DNA of 43,065 nucleotides. It comes from Desulforamulus aeronauticus DSM 10349 (lineage in GTDB: Bacteria; Bacillota; Desulfotomaculia; Desulfotomaculales; Desulfotomaculaceae). This document shows, one piece after another, positions 39,552-43,065 of the stretch. Location: positions 5,017-48,081 of the forward strand of contig NZ_FRAR01000030.1 of the NCBI RefSeq assembly GCF_900142375.1, written 5' to 3'. Each line of letters opens with the position of its first letter. The first letter of the stretch is position 1. A program made the translations under genes and the position numbers. The notes beneath the pieces are model-generated. The model saw only the letters and a program-made list of their open reading frames with translations. It did not search any database and was not told where the DNA came from.

Positions 39552-40349
39552 ATGGCGGATAAAAATGTCCAGATAAAACAAAGGAATGAAACCAATGACG
39601 GATGGGATAACTTATATCCAAAGACAAAGGCGGAGCTTGTAGAAACTGGCGGTAGTACTGTGGCTGAGCATATTGCAGACTCGGCAAAACATATAACTGG
39701 TGCAGAAAGAACCGCTTGGCAGAATAAGGCGGAAAAAACAACAGCTACGACGGCTGCCGATGGTTTGATGGCCAAGGCTGATAAAGCTAAATTAGATGGT
39801 ATTGCTGCCGGAGCAAATAACTATACGCATCCTACAGGGGATGGAAACCTGCACGTAGCAGCAACTGGTACTACGAATAATGGAAAAGTCCTAAAGGCCG
39901 GGGCCACAGCAGGGAGTATAAGCTGGGGTACACTAACGGCTACTGATGTGGGCGCTGCACCAGCAAGCCACGCTCATACGAAAGCAGAGATAGAAGCTGT
40001 TTTAACCGGTGTTATTAGCTTCCACTCGCACGCATCTGGCACCCCCACTGCCCACAAAGACACGCACCTGACCGGTGGTTCTGATGCCATTCCGGTTGCT
40101 ACAGCATCTGCCGATGGATTAATGGCCAAGGCTGACAAGTCTAAACTAGACAGCGTAGCTACCGGGGCGAATAACTACACCCATCCAGCCAATCACCCAG
40201 CATCAATCATTACCCAAGATGCTAATAATCGGTTCGTAACGGATACTGAAAAGGCAGGATGGAATACCAAACAAAAAGCTATAACAATTAGCAACACGGC
40301 TCCAGTTTCACCTGCTGCAGGTGAACTTTTTTTTGAAATACTTAGTTAG
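39552..40349 (+). CDS. Tail fibre protein with collar repeats
   Basis: A 265-residue fibre protein. The block ADGLMAKADKAKLDGIAAGA with following NNYTHP recurs at about residue 200, and SHAHTKAEIE / FHSHASGTP are common in phage fibres. Trimeric fibrous fold expected. RBS AAGGAGGGG. Confidence 0.85.
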   Translation: MADKNVQIKQRNETNDGWDNLYPKTKAELVETGGSTVAEHIADSAKHITGAERTAWQNKAEKTTATTAADGLMAKADKAKLDGIAAGANNYTHPTGDGNLHVAATGTTNNGKVLKAGATAGSISWGTLTATDVGAAPASHAHTKAEIEAVLTGVISFHSHASGTPTAHKDTHLTGGSDAIPVATASADGLMAKADKSKLDSVATGANNYTHPANHPASIITQDANNRFVTDTEKAGWNTKQKAITISNTAPVSPAAGELFFEILS

Positions 40350-40360
40350 GTGGTGAGAAA

Positions 40361-41653
40361 ATGGCCAATTACAATATTGAACTTAAAAAACGAAATACTG
40401 CCAACACCGGATGGGATAGTCTATATCCCATAACTCAAGCAGCTAATGTGGTAATGCAGGATGGTAAGTCAGTTGAACAAAAAGTTAGTGAACATTTGGC
40501 TGAAACTGCGTCAACTGTTAAAAATGGACATGTCCAACTAAATGATGCTGTAAACAGCACTAGCACAACCACAGCCGCAACTGCAAATGCAGTGAAGAAG
40601 GCGTATGACAAGGCTGAACAGGCTTTTACGCAAGCCAGTGATGGTAAGACTCAAGTCGCTACCGCTATTACTGGCAAGGGTGTTTCGGCAACCGGTGGCG
40701 ATACTTTTTCCCAGTTGGCGACTAAAATTGGTCAGATTAACACGGGTGTAACTCCTGCTGGTACGGCGGTCGCTGGCGATGTTCTCGCAAGTAAGACCTT
40801 TATTAACAGTGGCGGTACTGTGCTGACGGGTACCATGGTCAACCGTGGGGCAATTACAATTACGCCAAGTGCCACTGACCAGAATATTACTGCTGGTTAT
40901 CATAGTGGGGCTGGCAAGGTATCAGCAGTTGTTGTTCCTGCGGCCAATGTTCTTACTGGCACTACCATTGCAGGAACGGCAGGTACTATGGTAAATAGAA
41001 GTGGTGGTTGGCACATTGGTACTTTTATTGGTAACAACCCTACTGTTGGTACATTAATTAAACCACCTGCTGGTTATTATGATGGTGCTACTGATTCATA
41101 TGTCTATGTTAAAAGTAATGATTTAATACCAGAAAACATCAAACAAGGTTTAAATATATTTGGTGTTACTGGTACACTTCCACCTGCTGACATACAAACA
41201 ATATGGTTTAGTGATTGGGCTGCAATACCTCTAGTTCGTGGTCAGACCCAAACTGGCTCTGTTAACTTTAACGTTTCTAATAACAATCCCGCTGATTGGC
41301 TTGGTTCAAATAAAGTTATAAGTATCTATTCTAACAAAGGTTATGATAATGCTGTTGTAACAGACTTACCTGTCAATTTAACTGGAATCAATAAAGTAGG
41401 TGTTTTAATGAAGTGTAATGGAGATTGTTACTTTATTGCATCTACTAATAAAATGGGTGAATATACTGAATATGATGCTATGCTAAAAATAGCATATACA
41501 ACGTCTGAAGTTACTAATACTTCTACTTTTATGAAACTTGTTAAATTAGACGTTTCTGCTTTATCTGGCTATTATTATATTCGCCTACATGCTTATCAAC
41601 CAAGCACCTATAGTGCTGTAGATGTTCGCCTTGGTGGATTTATAATGAAATAA
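40361..41653 (+). CDS. Tail fibre protein, long, probable receptor-binding
   Basis: A 430-residue fibre protein. The start (MANYNIELKKRNTANTGWDS) resembles that of the previous gene; the middle has SEHLAETASTVKNGHVQLND and TPAGTAVAGDVLASKTF-type repeats that occur in Firmicutes phage fibres; the C-terminal 130 residues form an unrelated domain, likely the receptor-binding tip. Confidence 0.85.
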   Translation: MANYNIELKKRNTANTGWDSLYPITQAANVVMQDGKSVEQKVSEHLAETASTVKNGHVQLNDAVNSTSTTTAATANAVKKAYDKAEQAFTQASDGKTQVATAITGKGVSATGGDTFSQLATKIGQINTGVTPAGTAVAGDVLASKTFINSGGTVLTGTMVNRGAITITPSATDQNITAGYHSGAGKVSAVVVPAANVLTGTTIAGTAGTMVNRSGGWHIGTFIGNNPTVGTLIKPPAGYYDGATDSYVYVKSNDLIPENIKQGLNIFGVTGTLPPADIQTIWFSDWAAIPLVRGQTQTGSVNFNVSNNNPADWLGSNKVISIYSNKGYDNAVVTDLPVNLTGINKVGVLMKCNGDCYFIASTNKMGEYTEYDAMLKIAYTTSEVTNTSTFMKLVKLDVSALSGYYYIRLHAYQPSTYSAVDVRLGGFIMK

Positions 41654-41665
41654 GGGGGTATTTAT

Positions 41666-41953
41666 GTGTATTTAGAGTTTGATAAGGCTACCGGTTTGGT
41701 GTTGTCAATTCATGATGTGGTTCCTTCTGAAGTTCCGTTGGGAAATGATGTTATTGAGACTGAAATGTTTGCCAAAGGTGACGAATTAACTTACAGCATA
41801 AAGGTCACCTTTGAAGGCGAACAACCTATTTTCTCTGCTGTTAGGCAAGCACCATATGCTAGTTACCTAGTTCAGAAATTACAAGAAGCAAGAAGAAATC
41901 AAGCGTTAATGCAAGCTGCACTTGATGAACTTATCTTAGGAGGTGCTTTATAA
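41666..41953 (+). CDS. Small tail protein (XkdW-position)
   Basis: A 95-residue protein after the fibres, in the place of XkdW. GTG start at 41666; an ATG two bases before opens only three codons. The C-terminus is helical (QKLQEARRNQALMQAALDEL). Its stop overlaps the next ATG. Confidence 0.7.
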   Translation: MYLEFDKATGLVLSIHDVVPSEVPLGNDVIETEMFAKGDELTYSIKVTFEGEQPIFSAVRQAPYASYLVQKLQEARRNQALMQAALDELILGGAL

Positions 41954-42090
41954 TGGCAGCATACATGGCACAGCGTATTATTGATGGTGCTTATACCTAT
42001 GATTATGTTATTAATAAACGTCCCGATCTAAAGGCAGGTATTGATACCTACCTAACAGAAAAAGAGAAAGCGGATTTAATTATTGCATAA
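41953..42090 (+). CDS. XkdX/CD1375-like small tail protein
   Basis: A 45-residue protein like the tiny XkdX/CD1375 proteins that end fibre clusters (AYMAQRIIDGAYTYDYVINK). Start coupled to the previous gene by TAATG. Confidence 0.6.
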   Translation: MAAYMAQRIIDGAYTYDYVINKRPDLKAGIDTYLTEKEKADLIIA

Positions 42091-42151
42091 CAGACTTAAA
42101 GTGTGCACTAACACCATAGAGGCCATTGAAAAAGGGAAACTTAAAAAAATC

Positions 42152-42182
42152 AAGGAACCACTACAAATCTAGTGGTTCCTTT
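42152..42182 (+). terminator. Terminator after the main tail operon
   Basis: AAGGAACCACTA (42152-42163) and TAGTGGTTCCTT (42170-42181) form a perfect 12-bp stem followed by TTG. It separates the tail operon from the second fibre gene. Between it and 42334 I see nothing else definite. Confidence 0.85.
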
Positions 42183-42333
42183 GTCATGTTGAAATTAAAT
42201 GTAGTATGTATTAGTAAAATCAGGGCTTTTTCAGTAGCCTCACATCTTGGCGGGTGTAAAGGGATTGACTTTACACAGGTTATTCATTGCGAAAGGGGTT
42301 AACCCGGATTGATTTAAAACTGGAGGTGACTAA

Positions 42334-42696
42334 ATGCCTAATGTAACACCTAATTTAGGCCTTATTAAACCATTAGGTAATGAAATAGTTAGTCGGCAAG
42401 CATATGTTGAAAACCTGGATATTGTAGACCAACATGCTGCTAAAAGAACTGATTTATCGGAACACTTGGCTCAGGTTATACATCCTAAACTGAATGGTAC
42501 AGCTAATTTTAATGGTGCCATTGGAACCGTTATACCCCACACAAAAGGAGATACAAACTATTTCGTTGGGGTAACCCCAGTTGCCAACCCTGCTGGATAT
42601 TTGGGTGAGGTTTGGGTTGAACAGGCGGCAAATAGCTTTTCTGTAAAATGTTCGGGTATAGCAACAACATCATTTAAATATGTTGTTTTGTGGTAG
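42334..42696 (+). CDS. Short alternative fibre protein, copy 2 of the adaptor N-terminus
   Basis: A 120-residue protein. Its first 45 residues (PNVTPNLGLIKPLGNEIVSR) closely match the adaptor-like protein at 39216, also at DNA level, whereas the C-terminal half is a different domain (YLGEVWVEQAANSFSVKCSG) that looks like a compact fibre knob. TGGAGGTGACTAA ribosome site. It may be a spare or alternative receptor-binding protein. Confidence 0.75.
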   Translation: MPNVTPNLGLIKPLGNEIVSRQAYVENLDIVDQHAAKRTDLSEHLAQVIHPKLNGTANFNGAIGTVIPHTKGDTNYFVGVTPVANPAGYLGEVWVEQAANSFSVKCSGIATTSFKYVVLW

Positions 42697-42704
42697 GTGT
42701 TGTT

Positions 42705-43065
42705 ATGGATAAGTTATATCAAGTCCGTGGTAGTTCAATGATGCCGACGTTAGATAATGGGGATGTTATTGAGATCGTATCTGATCAGTGGCAGAATGGG
42801 GATATAGTAGTTGCACGAGTAGGGTCTAGAAATGTAGCTAAACGAGTGGTTGGGGATAAGTTAGTCGGCGATAACATCAAGGTAAGTGCTATATTTAAGC
42901 TCTGTGATGCTGTAATTTTAGGAAGAATTGAAAAAAAATTACATTGTCCAACAAATGACCATTTGTTACAGTCTGCAGAGGCCATAACGAGTAATAAATT
43001 AAGGGTTGTGAGTGTAGATGGTAATTATAACTGGAGTGCCTATGATGTTGATGTAAATACCGGTG
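42705..43065 (+). CDS. Stand-alone S24-type Ser/Lys protease, truncated by window end
   Basis: At least 120 residues, open at the window edge. The N-terminus has the S24/signal-peptidase fold signature VRGSSMMPTLDNGDV with Ser11, and Lys46 in NVAKRVVGDK at the expected distance. No HTH precedes it, unlike the repressor at 28098. A UmuD-like, signal-peptidase-like or fibre-processing role is possible. Start ATG at 42705, nine bases after the fibre gene. Confidence 0.75.
   Translation, partial: MDKLYQVRGSSMMPTLDNGDVIEIVSDQWQNGDIVVARVGSRNVAKRVVGDKLVGDNIKVSAIFKLCDAVILGRIEKKLHCPTNDHLLQSAEAITSNKLRVVSVDGNYNWSAYDVDVNTG

Larger units (their letters stand above)
28098..43065. mobile_element. Contractile phage-tail-like locus (candidate R-type tailocin), truncated at window end
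   Basis: Repressor and late-regulator-like gene, then a complete contractile tail set of XkdK-to-XkdX order: sheath, tube, chaperone with frameshift, tape measure, LysM protein, hub, baseplate wedge genes and fibres. No terminase, portal, protease, capsid or head-completion gene lies in the locus before the sheath, unlike PBSX-type prophages. Head genes could only lie beyond the window, which would be an unusual order. Lysis genes are expected downstream. Confidence 0.75.

Noticed and set aside
42091-42333. Extra gene between the two fibre units
   Set aside because: Only short frames without ribosome sites around the terminator.
1-43065. CRISPR array, rRNA or tRNA genes
   Set aside because: No regularly spaced repeats, no rRNA-like sequence, and no tRNA cloverleaf was recognised on either strand by eye.

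Overview
The window reads as chromosome of a spore-forming Bacillota (Gram-positive, Clostridia-like; a Peptococcaceae/Desulfotomaculum-type host is my guess, not proven). Purine-rich Shine-Dalgarno sites, TTG/GTG starts, XkdK-to-XkdX type tail genes and a Spo0E-like phosphatase all point that way. It holds two unrelated virus-derived systems separated by a few chromosomal genes.

Region 1 (1-22870) is an integrated filamentous phage (inovirus). In order it has: a large serine recombinase (minus strand) whose 3' end lies in a 95-bp direct repeat; a HigB/HigA-like pair with a palindromic operator; a membrane-anchored Mrr-type nuclease; a divergent repressor/Cro-like switch with four 17-bp operators; a long rightward early operon of small genes, including a MerR-like regulator, an FAD oxidoreductase, a Spo0E-like protein and an SSB; a strongly folded intergenic region; a Rep_trans/RstA-like initiator with a perfect 14-bp inverted repeat inside its gene; a cluster of seven tiny membrane proteins (coat candidates); secreted adhesion-type proteins (DUF6273-like + FN3, FN3, coiled-coil, Kelch + FN3); a lytic transglycosylase; two minor-coat-like membrane proteins; the Zot/pI ATPase; and a lipoprotein whose stop codon lies in the right copy of the 95-bp repeat. 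The left repeat copy begins inside the end of that same lipoprotein gene. The left edge therefore looks like a phage-phage junction, from a tandem copy or a circular replicative form, rather than a simple attL.

Region 2 (22871-28097) is chromosomal: an NTF2-like protein, decayed remains of the left end of a related element (recombinase tail next to a HigA-like fragment), a Cache-PAS-GGDEF-EAL protein, and a berberine-bridge-type FAD oxidase with both flavin-attachment residues.

Region 3 (28098-43065, cut by the window end) is a contractile tail locus: an S24/LexA-like repressor, a late-regulator-like protein, then sheath, tube, frameshifted tail chaperone, short tape measure, LysM protein, hub, baseplate proteins and fibres. 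No terminase, portal, capsid or head-joining gene lies between the regulator and the sheath, so an SOS-type controlled R-type tailocin is the best reading. After a terminator there is a second, short fibre with an N-terminus paralogous to the first fibre gene, followed by a stand-alone S24-type Ser/Lys protease that runs off the window.
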